A stretch of DNA of 64,000 nt, taken from Mangrovivirga halotolerans. Its GTDB lineage: Bacteria; Bacteroidota; Bacteroidia; Cytophagales; Cyclobacteriaceae. The notes beneath the pieces are model-generated. The model was given only the letters and a program-made list of their open reading frames with translations. It was not told where the DNA came from and did no database searches. Position numbers and translations under genes: made by a program. Where the stretch lies: contig NZ_JAPFQN010000007.1 of the NCBI RefSeq assembly GCF_026241165.1, forward strand, positions 1 to 64,000, written 5' to 3'. Numbering within the stretch: the first letter of the stretch is position 1; the number at the start of each line of letters is the position of its first letter. Of this stretch, positions 9,393 through 19,252 are shown in pieces.

Positions 9393-9800
9393 ATGATATT
9401 TATTAACAATACAGATAGCTCAATTCCACTAACTTTAATTAAGTTACTAAACAAAGAAGGATTCTCTAATCTTCTGATTATTAATCCCAATCCGCCTTTA
9501 CTATCCGAAATAGAATATTTTGATTCTATACAAATCAAAGAGCTAGAGTATTATTTAGACAAATATCAATGGGAAGCTGAAATGTTTATTTACATCAACA
9601 CTTTGGATCTTGATCTCGACTGGGTGATAAAAAAATGTTCAGATTTTCAAATCCCACTTTTAGCTATCAACGCTAATGAAAACTCCGTTGATAAAAATCA
9701 AAATTCACCATTTTACTTTAAGTTTTATAAATGGGAAGGGGAAAGCATTACCAATGAGGAAAAAGAAAAGTTACTTTCTTTAATTCGTTTAAATAAATAA
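9393..9800 (+). CDS. Small protein resembling the N-terminus of a sugar-nucleotide epimerase
   Basis: A 135-residue cytosolic protein with no signal or membrane segment; the function is unknown. By eye its beginning follows the pattern of ADP-heptose 6-epimerase (HldD/RfaD) N-termini. There is a short beta strand, then LIKLLNKEGFSNLLIIN, then an acidic/aromatic helix with LEYYLDKYQWEAEMFIYIN, then WVIKKCSDFQIPLLAINAN, where epimerases have the YASS strand. The glycine-rich NAD motif GxxGxxG is replaced by NNTDSSIP, and about 180 C-terminal residues are absent. The ATG at 9393 is chosen because the TTG at 9381 falls in the promoter. The homology is my inference from remembered family patterns. 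Confidence 0.6.
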   Translation: MIFINNTDSSIPLTLIKLLNKEGFSNLLIINPNPPLLSEIEYFDSIQIKELEYYLDKYQWEAEMFIYINTLDLDLDWVIKKCSDFQIPLLAINANENSVDKNQNSPFYFKFYKWEGESITNEEKEKLLSLIRLNK

Positions 9801-9834
9801 AAAAAGCCTGCTTGATTTACAAAGCAGGCTCTAA
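9801..9834 (-). terminator. Terminator after the subtilisin gene
   Basis: The stem AGCCTGCTT/AAGCAGGCT (9805-9813, 9822-9830) is followed by a T run on the minus strand. It begins just after the stop of the convergent small ORF, where plus-strand T residues are lacking. Confidence 0.8.
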
Positions 9835-9850
9835 AATATACTTCTAAATT

Positions 9851-12800
9851 TTAGTATTTCATCAATTTAAACTTCTGTGTTCCATCAGGAGTATTAACTT
9901 CAATTATATATAGACCAGCAGACCATTGTGAACCATCAATTTCACACTGACTTTCCTTAACTGATATTTCTTTCATTAGCTTACCCTGAATATCTATTAT
10001 AGAAATCGTCGCTACATTAGAAGGTAAATTATTGATTCTCCAAATTCCCCTAATACTTGGATTAGGATACACAACGATTTTATTCTCTTCTAATTCATCT
10101 TCAACAGAAGTTACTATTAAAGGTCTTACACTAGTATCCTGACATCCATTTTCACCGGTTATTGTAAGTGAAACATTAAAATCTCCATAATCACTATATG
10201 TGTGTTCAGGGTTTTGTTCAACAGAAGTGCTTCCATCTCCAAAATTCCAAAACCATGCAACCGCATCAGTACTTTGATCAGTAAAAAGAACTGGTGACTG
10301 ATCAAAAATTGATTTTACATCATCATCAATTGCAAACAAACTAGTTGGCTTTGGTTTGATTGTTACAGACACTTCGTCACTTAAACTATTACAAGAAAAT
10401 TCTGAGTTGGACACTTCTACTGAATAGGTTCCTCCTTCTTTTACTGTAATTGTTCTATCAGTACTGCCAGTTGACCACAAGTATTCATTACCACTCTGAA
10501 CAGCAAGTAAGATAGAATCTCCCTCACAAATATTAGTTGAAGCTCTTGATAAAATAATTTGTGGATTTGCTACTACATTTACTACCGCAGGAGTTCTTAC
10601 ACTTTCAAAAGATGAGGTAGCATTAGAAACATAAATCACAGTATCATTTTTCACGTTGTTAATAGTAATAGTATTACTGTTTGTGACAATTGGCTCTCCT
10701 CCAGTAAAATTTTTATACCAATTAAATCTTGATGCACCTGAAGCTACTAATGTTGCATTACCATTATAGCATACGTTAACTGTATCTACTACAGGCATTG
10801 TTGCATTTAATGTCCTGTTATACATTGTGTAAGCAGCATTGGCAGAGTTGACAACATCGGCAAGACTATCACCGGCTAGTAATGCAAATGCAACTTTTGT
10901 GGTTTCTCCGGAATTAATAGATATAGGGCCAATTGAAACGGTATGAGATACATCGTTACCATCTTCTGATATTCCAGCTTGTGGTCTGCCTATGCCCGAT
11001 GTCAAAGATTCAATTTTTTCTTCATCAGAATAGCCATCATACACTCCCCAGGGATTATCTTGAATATCACTATCATTATCAATAGCCCAATAATTAAAAT
11101 CACCTGTGAGGGTTTGAATTGCTGCATAAATACTATCTGCTTCCTTTAAATTATGAACAAACCCAAAATTGATATTACCATCTGAATGATAACCAGCCCT
11201 ATCCGGAGGCCCTGCAAGCTGGGATATATCCCAATCAGCATATAATCCTATATACAAATCTGTCAAAGGGGCCTCAGACTGATTTTCAAGTTCATATTCT
11301 ACAATAACATATTTATCATCTGGTTTTTCTCCCCAAACCATTGAACGGTAATTGACTAATACATTGAGAGGCTTATCAGAATCAGAATCATCGAATGACC
11401 CAAATGCTTCTTCAGCTGAAAATTTACCTGGTATTATATTAGTAATTCTATCTACCGGGTTAAAATCATTATCAACAGATGATCCTGTACCCCTTACATT
11501 ATTTGATAGATTTCCATTTGAAGTAAGCAATAAACCCATTTCAAATAGAAGATTTCTATCATCATAGAGAAACCCTATTCCCTCTTCAGCATTAGATAAC
11601 GGATCATTAAATCCAATCCTTCCTTCTCCTGTAATAGTTGTTGAAACTAAATTTCGCTGAATATTTATATAAGTCGGGTTTAATATAAGGGTGATAAACT
11701 GAAAATCTTTATAATCACCATCTGTGAATGTTACCTTGAATGAAACTTCAGTATCGTTAGGTATCGTATTTTCTATAGCTATTCGAAAAGGTATATTTTC
11801 AGTGTTTAGCTGGTTAGTACTATCTATTACACCCGGGAAAATTTCACCATCCAAAACCTCAATATATATTGAGCTAGTTGATAATGTTACTTTGGTTGCA
11901 TTTGATGATCTCCATAAGGAATTATTGATTACCCCTGTAATAATTGCCGTATCACCAGCTTTGGCTACTTGTCCTGTTTCTTCATTTTTAATTTCAATAT
12001 CATTAAATGATAAGGCAGGTGATTGAAGAGTAAGGGCTTTAAATATATCCAATCTACCAAACCCTAACTTATCTCTATATCGAACTCCAGCCGTTTCATA
12101 GATTGAAGTATCTGCAGAAACTCTTAATAGTTTTTGAATTTGTTCGGGAGTGAAATCAGGGTATTTACCTTTGATTAAAGCTGCAGCACCAGCCACGATT
12201 GGCGCTGAAAAACTTGTTCCATTTGTATAGGTATATGAATTATCAAAGGAAGTTGTATATATTGATGAACCTGGAGCTATAATATCAACATAGTAACCAT
12301 AGTTTGTAAATGATGATATCTGATCATTTCTTCCTGATGAAGCTACTGCAAATACACCGTCATAAGCTGCAGGATATTCATTTCTATTCAGAGCGCTATT
12401 GCCAGCTGCTGCAATAAATGTGACACCATTTTCTACTCCAAAATTGATGACTTCTTGCCAAATATCACTACGGCTAGGTCCGCCAAATGACATATTAACA
12501 ATATCAACTCCTTGTTCAATCATATACATGACTCCTGCCAGCGTAAAATATACACTTCGGTCATCTTCCCCTTGATTATCATAAGAGTGCTTAGTAATCA
12601 ATAAACTTGCATTATATCCTACACCTGCAACTCCAATTTCATTATTTGTCGCAGCAGCTGCAGCCCCTGCTACTAAATTACCATGATTTGTACCCGGGAC
12701 GTCTTTTTTTACATTTACATCAGGATCTCCTGGATAATCAAAATCTAATGTATCTGGCCCAGCAAAATCCCATCCTCTTACGTTATCTATATAACCATCA

Positions 12801-13327
12801 TTGTCGTCATCTATATCGTTATTAGGAATCTCATCCGGATTAACCGTTAATTTTGAAGCAAGGTCTTCATGGTCTATATCAATTCCACTATCTACAATTC
12901 CAATTACAATACTTGAATTTGATTTTGAAATATCCCATGCATCATATGCACCGATCAAATCCAAATAATATTGATTAATTAGAGACGCATCATTGGGAAT
13001 TTCATATGTCTCATATACGATATCCTTTTCAGCAAATTCAATAAAATCACTTTCTTTAAGATTTGCTAAAAATTGATTTTCGTCAATATCATCAGGTTTA
13101 GTGATGTAAAACACCTTGTCTATGATAGAAGGCTTACTTCTTTTTAAAGGAGAGGAAATCAAATTCCGGATTGGAACTAACTTTATTTCTTTATGTACCT
13201 GATCTGATAAAACAGTTTTCAGGTTTTCGGATGAAACGAAATCTTTTGTTTTGATTACATACCTTTTTTGAGCACTGAGAGATACAGAAAGACAAAGGAA
13301 GGCAATTAAAAATAAATATTTTCTCAT
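9851..13327 (-). CDS. Secreted S8 subtilisin-like protease with PKD domain and T9SS sorting tail
   Basis: A 1158-residue exoprotease. The signal peptide spans residues 1-19 (cleavage near SLSA-Q), followed by a propeptide to about 110. The catalytic domain has Asp146 in IVDSGID, His215 in TNHGN, the oxyanion Asn310 in AAAGN and Ser372 in NGTSFSAP. Long beta-rich modules follow, then a PKD domain (WNFGDGS, HTYSDYGD) and a C-terminal T9SS type A sorting domain (VYPNPS to KFKLMKY). It should be exported by the T9SS, with PorU (47.3-52.3 kb) cleaving the tail. An Asp-rich stretch near 168-180 may bind calcium. It is isolated from the SusCD cluster by a terminator and appears to have its own promoter. 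Confidence 0.95.
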   Translation of the reverse strand: MRKYLFLIAFLCLSVSLSAQKRYVIKTKDFVSSENLKTVLSDQVHKEIKLVPIRNLISSPLKRSKPSIIDKVFYITKPDDIDENQFLANLKESDFIEFAEKDIVYETYEIPNDASLINQYYLDLIGAYDAWDISKSNSSIVIGIVDSGIDIDHEDLASKLTVNPDEIPNNDIDDDNDGYIDNVRGWDFAGPDTLDFDYPGDPDVNVKKDVPGTNHGNLVAGAAAAATNNEIGVAGVGYNASLLITKHSYDNQGEDDRSVYFTLAGVMYMIEQGVDIVNMSFGGPSRSDIWQEVINFGVENGVTFIAAAGNSALNRNEYPAAYDGVFAVASSGRNDQISSFTNYGYYVDIIAPGSSIYTTSFDNSYTYTNGTSFSAPIVAGAAALIKGKYPDFTPEQIQKLLRVSADTSIYETAGVRYRDKLGFGRLDIFKALTLQSPALSFNDIEIKNEETGQVAKAGDTAIITGVINNSLWRSSNATKVTLSTSSIYIEVLDGEIFPGVIDSTNQLNTENIPFRIAIENTIPNDTEVSFKVTFTDGDYKDFQFITLILNPTYINIQRNLVSTTITGEGRIGFNDPLSNAEEGIGFLYDDRNLLFEMGLLLTSNGNLSNNVRGTGSSVDNDFNPVDRITNIIPGKFSAEEAFGSFDDSDSDKPLNVLVNYRSMVWGEKPDDKYVIVEYELENQSEAPLTDLYIGLYADWDISQLAGPPDRAGYHSDGNINFGFVHNLKEADSIYAAIQTLTGDFNYWAIDNDSDIQDNPWGVYDGYSDEEKIESLTSGIGRPQAGISEDGNDVSHTVSIGPISINSGETTKVAFALLAGDSLADVVNSANAAYTMYNRTLNATMPVVDTVNVCYNGNATLVASGASRFNWYKNFTGGEPIVTNSNTITINNVKNDTVIYVSNATSSFESVRTPAVVNVVANPQIILSRASTNICEGDSILLAVQSGNEYLWSTGSTDRTITVKEGGTYSVEVSNSEFSCNSLSDEVSVTIKPKPTSLFAIDDDVKSIFDQSPVLFTDQSTDAVAWFWNFGDGSTSVEQNPEHTYSDYGDFNVSLTITGENGCQDTSVRPLIVTSVEDELEENKIVVYPNPSIRGIWRINNLPSNVATISIIDIQGKLMKEISVKESQCEIDGSQWSAGLYIIEVNTPDGTQKFKLMKY

Positions 13328-13748
13328 ATCAAAATTGAAATAGTGTCTAAAACCATTTTCATCTATAAGGACAACCTATCAAAATTAAATAAAATAATCT
13401 AAATTTTTTACAATATTAATATCAGTCTATGTTTAAGAAAGTTTTAAAAATAATCATTTGATTTTCAAGTCATTAAATAAATAAATCGCCTATCACCCAC
13501 CTTAAAAAGAGATTTAAAATTGAATTGAATTCAAAATTCATTCACATGATCTATTTTAAAATAACCCTGTAGAAACTATTAATATATTCTACATTAGCTT
13601 AGTTAAACATACCAATTTAGAAAAGTTGGTTTCAAGCGTTTTGTATAGTTTATTATTATCCCACTTAAAATGTATCTAATTAATCTAATTAACAAATAGA
13701 AGATGCCTATGTTTCTTTTGCGTGTATAAAAAAATGCTAAATAAATAA
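13328..13748. other. AT-rich intergenic region upstream of the protease gene
   Basis: No gene is seen. Besides a promoter candidate at 13380-13413 it contains a 10-bp palindrome, TTGAATTCAA, at 13525-13534. A short TGCTAAAT segment near 13735 also occurs as half of an inverted repeat upstream of the first susC. The rest is featureless. Confidence 0.6.
13380..13413 (-). promoter_or_regulatory. Candidate promoter of the subtilisin gene
   Basis: The minus strand reads TTG (13413-13411), a 23-base spacer, then TAATTTTG (13387-13380), a perfect -7 element. The spacing is at the long end of the accepted range. The predicted leader is about 45 bases. Confidence 0.42.
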
Positions 13749-13779
13749 AAAAAGAGGTCGATAAACTCGACCTCTTTTA
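13749..13779 (-). terminator. Terminator of the first SusCD operon
   Basis: The stem AAAGAGGTCGA/TCGACCTCTTT (13751-13761, 13767-13777) has a 5-base loop and is followed by a T run on the minus strand, just after the stop of the 276-residue lipoprotein gene. Confidence 0.85.
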
Positions 13780-13800
13780 TATAAAATTCAAAATTAACTT

Positions 13801-14631
13801 TTACTGTTTTGTTAAGGTCAAAGTACTTTCAAAACCACCGAAACAATCAGGGTTACTATAAAACATTGAGATTGTAAATGAAGTATCATCAGTACCGTCA
13901 AATGTACCTATTAATCCTGATGTAGGTGTTACAACATCAACGTTGCTTCCTCCACCACAACCAATACCAATTGATTGCTCATTAATAAATACCTGACCAC
14001 AGGACAAATCAAATGTAAAGCCCAAATCAGCAAAACTACAGCATCCAGGAATAGTATAGTCAGCAGTAATTGTTCTTGCGTTTCCACCCGCATTAGTAAT
14101 GGTTGCAGGCCCTATAAACAATCCCTGATCATCTTCTAAATCATATGTCCCTACAAATAACTCTTCAGGTACCGGACAAGATGCAATTGCAGCAACTGTT
14201 TTCGCGATAGGAAAAGCTTTTCCATCTGATTGTCTGATAGCCCTGAATGAATAAGTGATATTATCATTCAGACTAATTGTTTCAGGAGTCACTTCTGTAA
14301 ATCCTGCAAATATGGCATCCTTACCGTCATTCACAGTAGCCGGGAATGTTGAATATACATCACCCTCAACTGTTTCGACTACACCATCTTCAGCAGAAAC
14401 ATAAGTTTTAACCACTTGTATTTCTATATTCTCATTAGTTGGTACCATTTCGAAATTCACAACCGATTGATCCAGATCTAACAAGTTAATTATTGGATCT
14501 GAACTAGCATTGATTTCTATTCCTGAGGCACCAATTTCATCTGCCTTACTGGTCGGGAGTTCAAAGTCTTCCCTATCCCAGCCACAAGACATTATCAGTA
14601 TCGATAAAAATATATAATTTAATTTTTTCAT
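13801..14631 (-). CDS. Lipoprotein encoded with a SusCD pair
   Basis: A 276-residue exported lipoprotein with lipobox LIMSC (Cys16). The mature part is mostly beta and Gly/Ser/Thr/Asp-rich, with a Cys-containing C-terminal half (PGCCSFADLG, CGGGSNVD). I recognise no catalytic motif. It is the last gene of the susC-susD unit, 11 bases after susD. That is where SusE/SusF-type surface binding lipoproteins sit, so a ligand-binding accessory is likely. No sequence similarity to SusE itself is claimed. Confidence 0.8.
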   Translation of the reverse strand: MKKLNYIFLSILIMSCGWDREDFELPTSKADEIGASGIEINASSDPIINLLDLDQSVVNFEMVPTNENIEIQVVKTYVSAEDGVVETVEGDVYSTFPATVNDGKDAIFAGFTEVTPETISLNDNITYSFRAIRQSDGKAFPIAKTVAAIASCPVPEELFVGTYDLEDDQGLFIGPATITNAGGNARTITADYTIPGCCSFADLGFTFDLSCGQVFINEQSIGIGCGGGSNVDVVTPTSGLIGTFDGTDDTSFTISMFYSNPDCFGGFESTLTLTKQ

Positions 14632-14642
14632 TTCAGCAAATT

Positions 14643-16040
14643 TTAGTTTTCACTTAAATCATCCCAATAAACACCATTAATAGGTCGGCCTGAAGGAACA
14701 TTTTCTCCATTGTTATCTATTTCACTTTGAGGATAAGGCCATCTTCTTAACAGATCTCCATTTGGATTGAAAAGGTTTGGAACTCCAGTTCTTCTCCACT
14801 CAGCCCATGCTTCAATTGACTGGAAAGGATAAAAACCAATATATTTTTGAAGATAAATATCCTCTAAAGAAAGATTGCCTTCTCCAGGTGCTACTGAAGG
14901 TTCGCTCAGGTATGCATCAATAACATCCTGGTCAGTCACTCCAGCTCTTCTTAATGCAGCCTCTAAAGCTTCAAGATAAGCAGCGTAAGCTTCCGGAGCA
15001 TTATTATTTCTCAAATGAGCTTCAGCTTCAGCTAATTTCAATTCATCATAAGTCATGAATTGAATTGGTGAATCGGGTTCTATATAATCATAAACTTTTG
15101 AATAAATAGCACCTCCCTGATCAAGATCAGCTGTTCCATTTGGAGCTGGGATACTATTGTATCCATCATCAAAAAACAAGTCTCCTCTCGGATCATTAAA
15201 TCCTGATAATAAATTAAAGAAGGATTCACTAACTGCAAAATGTACCCTATCGTTAGCTTCTTGAAACCTTGGGTTTTCAGTTTCTGCTCCAGCTGAAAAT
15301 GCATCAAAAATAAAAGCTTCATCATTACTATCAAATGAATTGCTAGCTGCAGCTATCACCGCATCAGCGTCATAATAAGGGGTATTCCCTAATCGAGTAA
15401 TCATTTTGGCTTTTAATCCATTTGCTGCTTTTATCCAAAGCCCCAAATCACCCCCATAGATCAGATCATCATCTCCTGGTACTATTGGAGTATCAGTATT
15501 TAGTGCTACGATAGCACTATCAAGTAAATCCAAAAGACCATTATCGCCAGTGTATATCTCCTCCTGCGTATCATATTCAGGATTGAAGAACTCACCTGAA
15601 GCTGCTTGTGAAAATGGTACAGGGCCCCAGCTATCTGTTGCCATCATAGCATTATATGCATAGAGAACCAGCCCTATTCCCTGGTAGGAATAAGCCTCTT
15701 CATTAGCCGCCTGCTCTATCATGATCCTTAAGTTTTTAAGAGATCCGGGATAGATTGCTGTCCAATCGTTATTAAAAGTAGTAGCACTATATACAAACCT
15801 GTCAAACTGGTGTAATTGTGCATGAACTCCAGTCATATGCTGGATCATTGTTGACATATATAATGAACCGTCTCCTCCTACTACAGCATACGCAGTATGA
15901 GTTTCCACATACGGTAAAATTGTCCTTAGAGGTACTTCTAACGGATTATCTTTGTCCCGGTTTATTTCATTCAGTGTTTCATCAGAACAAGCTGAAAAAA
16001 TTAAACCAATGAGAAGTATATATATTATTTTAGTTTTCAT
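14643..16040 (-). CDS. SusD/RagB-like nutrient-binding lipoprotein (first pair)
   Basis: A 465-residue outer-membrane lipoprotein that acts as the lid of the SusC pore. The lipobox IFSAC has Cys18, followed by SDE, compatible with surface export. The N-terminus (NEINRDKDNPLEVPLRTILP) and the ending WAEWRRTGVPNL...RWPYPQSE are typical of the SusD-like family 2 group, which is often tied to peptides or other non-starch substrates. It lies 11 bases downstream of susC. The substrate cannot be read from sequence. Confidence 0.93.
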   Translation of the reverse strand: MKTKIIYILLIGLIFSACSDETLNEINRDKDNPLEVPLRTILPYVETHTAYAVVGGDGSLYMSTMIQHMTGVHAQLHQFDRFVYSATTFNNDWTAIYPGSLKNLRIMIEQAANEEAYSYQGIGLVLYAYNAMMATDSWGPVPFSQAASGEFFNPEYDTQEEIYTGDNGLLDLLDSAIVALNTDTPIVPGDDDLIYGGDLGLWIKAANGLKAKMITRLGNTPYYDADAVIAAASNSFDSNDEAFIFDAFSAGAETENPRFQEANDRVHFAVSESFFNLLSGFNDPRGDLFFDDGYNSIPAPNGTADLDQGGAIYSKVYDYIEPDSPIQFMTYDELKLAEAEAHLRNNNAPEAYAAYLEALEAALRRAGVTDQDVIDAYLSEPSVAPGEGNLSLEDIYLQKYIGFYPFQSIEAWAEWRRTGVPNLFNPNGDLLRRWPYPQSEIDNNGENVPSGRPINGVYWDDLSEN

Positions 16041-16051
16041 ATCGGTTTATT

Positions 16052-19000
16052 TTAGAATGTTACATTAATTCCACCACCTATTGAACGTGTTTGTGGTAAG
16101 TTAACATACTCCAGTCCCTGGAAGTTACTTGCTCCACCAACACTAGTTTCAGGGTCAAAGTTTGGATACTTTGTCCACAAGGCCAAATTTCTTGCCTGGA
16201 AGAAAACTCCAAGATTTTTAATTAAGCCTCCGCCCAAAATTGATTGTGGGAAATTATAGGTCAAATTAAGTTCTCTGAAACGTACAAAATCCGTATCGTA
16301 AACATTTGATTCGTCAATTGCATCCATTGCAATTTGCCAATATTGCTGATTTCTTTCAATAACAATATCATTTTCTCCTTCAGACTCCACTACAACATTT
16401 CCGTCACTATCGAAAGAATAATACCCTTTTACTCCTTCAACTACATATGGAGACTCTCTGTCCTCGGTAACTTCATCCATTCCATATAGCTTTTGAAGTC
16501 TGGTGTTACCAGCGTATGCCTGACCACCTACTCTTATATCAAAATGAACAGATAAAGTTAAATTCTTGTAAGAAAGAGATGAAGATAGTCCGACTTCATA
16601 ATCTGGATTAACCTGACCGATCACCCCATCATCCGGGTTTTGAACAGGCATACCATAACTCGAATTAGGCACTCCATTTACAAACTCTCTGTTGTCAACC
16701 ACAACTCTTCCTTCATCATCTCTCAAGAATCTTGAGCCAAATACAACAGGATAAGGTGATCCGGCATAAGCTCTAACGTTAGGCGTTACGAAACCACCCA
16801 GGAAAATATTTTCTACACCTGGGGCTAGTGATATCACCTCACTTCTTAACCTTGTGTAGTTAGCCGTTATATTCCATTCCCAATCCTGAGTTTGAAGAGG
16901 AACAAGATTTAAAACAACCTCCCAACCCTGGTTTTCTAACTCTCCAGCGTTTCGAAGGATAGATGTATAACCTGAAGATGGAGCTAAAGGAACAGTAAAG
17001 ATCTGGTCTGTAGAATTCTCATTAAAATAAGTTGCATCTATTCCCAGACGTCTGTTGAACAACTCTAATTGGACTCCAACTTCCCAAGTTGTTACATTTT
17101 GTGGCTCAAGATTCGGGTCACGCAATGCATTACTTTGTTGATATGCAATCAAGTTATTAAACGTAGGAAATGCTATACCGTCATTGGTAAAACCTGTTCC
17201 AGTTCCAGCTGAAAGGAAAGGTACCTGAGTTGCCTGAATCGGACCAGGCTGACCTACTTCTGCATAAGATCCTCTGATCTTACCAAAATTGAACCATTCT
17301 GGCCTGCCATCCCATGGCTCAGTAAACACAAAACCAAGACCTATTGATGGATAAAAGAAGCTTCTGTTTGCCTCAGGCATATTAGATACATAATCCATAC
17401 GACCACTTGCGTTCAGAAATAACATATCTCTCCACGATAATGAAGCATTCGCAAAAAACCCAACAGTTCTTTGCTGACTTGTTCCTACCGTTGTAGTTTG
17501 AGCTGAAGTATTACTGATTTGATCAAATCCACCAATTACAATTCCATTACCAGTTACACCTAATGATTTAGTCCTGATATCAATCAACTCATTTCCTAAA
17601 AGGAAATCTAAATAGAAATCATCACTCAAAGCTTTCGAAATAACCATATTAAGGTTTGAGTTGATCTGCTGATAATTGTAGGTTAATTCGGTAATCTGAC
17701 CACCTGAAGGAGGGACTGTACGTCCACCTGTAAATCCTGAACCAAGAGCATAAACTTCTTTTCTTTGTTCAGAGAATACATCGGCACCAAACTTATAATT
17801 AACTGTAATCCAATCTAGAGGCTTATATTTAAAATATACGTTTCCAAAAGTTCTGGTGATTTTCTCATTGAAACTGTTGTTTGCCAGTGACCATCTTGGG
17901 TTATCCATAGCACCCCTGTAATGAATTTGTTGATAAGGGTCTGCTTCTGTAGCAAAAGGAGTTCCCCATAAATCATAAGATCTAGGAGCCCAATAGGTAG
18001 TAAAAAGAACGTTGGATAAGTTACTACCTCCTGCTAACTTATCGATATCAGTAACAACGACATTTATACGAGCACCTGAGCTAAACTTATCATTTAATTT
18101 ATAATCTCCAGCTAATTTGAAATTAATCTTGTCCATTCCAGTAGTTGGAATTATACCATCTTGAGTAGTATAAGCTCCTGATACTGCATAATTGAATTTT
18201 TCTGAAGCACCTAATATCTCTAGGTTTGTGATTGAAGTAGTACCATTATCAAACATTGGACTGACATTGTCATAAACACGAGGTGTGACAAGTTCACCAA
18301 CATTATTAACGTACTGACCATTACCATCAGCAAATGCATTTACAGATGGATCAGCAAAATTACTGATTCTTGGACCCCAGGAAGTACTGGCTGTTGGACT
18401 ATATATCCCTCCTGATCCCTGGCCGTATGTAGATTGTAAATCAGGGGTTAGAGAAACCTCGTCAACCTGAAATGATTGTCTTAAATTAACCTTAAACTGA
18501 CCAGCTTTCAGGTTTTTACCACTCTTAGTAGTAATAACAACTACACCATTAGATGCTCTGGATCCATATAGTGCCGCAGCAGTTGGGCCTTTAAGAACTG
18601 AAATACTTTCAATATCACTCGGATTAAGGTCTAATGCTCTGGAAGAATAATCTGTACCAGATACAGCACCAGAAGAAGATGCGTTGGATGCAATAGGCAC
18701 CCCATCAACTACGAACAATGGCTGATTGTTACCTGTAAAAGAATTACTTCCTCTAATTCTAATGAAAGATGATGACCCAGGCATACCAGATGATTGGTTA
18801 ACCTGAACACCAGCTACTTTACCTTGCATAGCATTTACTGTATTAGGAGTACCGGCATTTTCAAGTTTTTCACCAGATACATCTTGCACAGAATATGCTA
18901 ATGCTTTTTTCTCTTTTTCAATACCAAAAGCTGTGACAACAACTTCAGTTAATTGCTGCACATCCTCTTCCATTACTATGTCAATAGTATTTTGAGCTCC

Positions 19001-19252
19001 TACAACCACTCTTTGTGTTGCATATCCCACCGAGGAGAAAACTAAAACAGCATCTGAAGAACTAACAGATATGGAATAATTTCCGGAAATATCTGTCACA
19101 ACACCTGTTGAAGTACCCTCGATTATAACATTCACGCCGGGAATTCCTTCCCCGGATTCATCAGTCACCGTTCCAGTGACGGTCCTCTCCTGTGCCAAAG
19201 TCTGAAACATTAGCAATAGGAAAGCACTCAGAAATAGTAAACTTTTCCTCAT
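16052..19252 (-). CDS. SusC/RagA TonB-dependent outer-membrane transporter (first pair)
   Basis: A 1066-residue outer-membrane transporter energised by TonB. The signal peptide ends near QTLA-Q. An N-terminal carboxypeptidase-regulatory-like domain (about 22-100; TVTGTVTDESGEGIPGVNV) is followed by the TonB contact EVVVTAFG. The plug domain (about 115-240) has the family signatures FVVDGVPI and ISVLKGPTAAALYGSRASNGVV, and a 22-strand-type barrel ends in the aromatic C-terminus INVTF. No anti-sigma-interacting N-terminal extension is present, so it is unlikely to be regulated by a FecI/FecR pair. An inverted repeat lies in the 5' region (19292-19332). Confidence 0.96.
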   Translation of the reverse strand: MRKSLLFLSAFLLLMFQTLAQERTVTGTVTDESGEGIPGVNVIIEGTSTGVVTDISGNYSISVSSSDAVLVFSSVGYATQRVVVGAQNTIDIVMEEDVQQLTEVVVTAFGIEKEKKALAYSVQDVSGEKLENAGTPNTVNAMQGKVAGVQVNQSSGMPGSSSFIRIRGSNSFTGNNQPLFVVDGVPIASNASSSGAVSGTDYSSRALDLNPSDIESISVLKGPTAAALYGSRASNGVVVITTKSGKNLKAGQFKVNLRQSFQVDEVSLTPDLQSTYGQGSGGIYSPTASTSWGPRISNFADPSVNAFADGNGQYVNNVGELVTPRVYDNVSPMFDNGTTSITNLEILGASEKFNYAVSGAYTTQDGIIPTTGMDKINFKLAGDYKLNDKFSSGARINVVVTDIDKLAGGSNLSNVLFTTYWAPRSYDLWGTPFATEADPYQQIHYRGAMDNPRWSLANNSFNEKITRTFGNVYFKYKPLDWITVNYKFGADVFSEQRKEVYALGSGFTGGRTVPPSGGQITELTYNYQQINSNLNMVISKALSDDFYLDFLLGNELIDIRTKSLGVTGNGIVIGGFDQISNTSAQTTTVGTSQQRTVGFFANASLSWRDMLFLNASGRMDYVSNMPEANRSFFYPSIGLGFVFTEPWDGRPEWFNFGKIRGSYAEVGQPGPIQATQVPFLSAGTGTGFTNDGIAFPTFNNLIAYQQSNALRDPNLEPQNVTTWEVGVQLELFNRRLGIDATYFNENSTDQIFTVPLAPSSGYTSILRNAGELENQGWEVVLNLVPLQTQDWEWNITANYTRLRSEVISLAPGVENIFLGGFVTPNVRAYAGSPYPVVFGSRFLRDDEGRVVVDNREFVNGVPNSSYGMPVQNPDDGVIGQVNPDYEVGLSSSLSYKNLTLSVHFDIRVGGQAYAGNTRLQKLYGMDEVTEDRESPYVVEGVKGYYSFDSDGNVVVESEGENDIVIERNQQYWQIAMDAIDESNVYDTDFVRFRELNLTYNFPQSILGGGLIKNLGVFFQARNLALWTKYPNFDPETSVGGASNFQGLEYVNLPQTRSIGGGINVTF

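Noticed and set aside
11724-12026. Plus-strand ORF of 100 codons inside the subtilisin gene
   Set aside because: Antisense shadow of a beta-rich coding region; no promoter or family match.
12607-12825. Plus-strand ORF of 72 codons within the subtilisin gene
   Set aside because: Low-complexity His/Leu/Tyr-rich translation antisense to a clear protease catalytic domain; a shadow frame.
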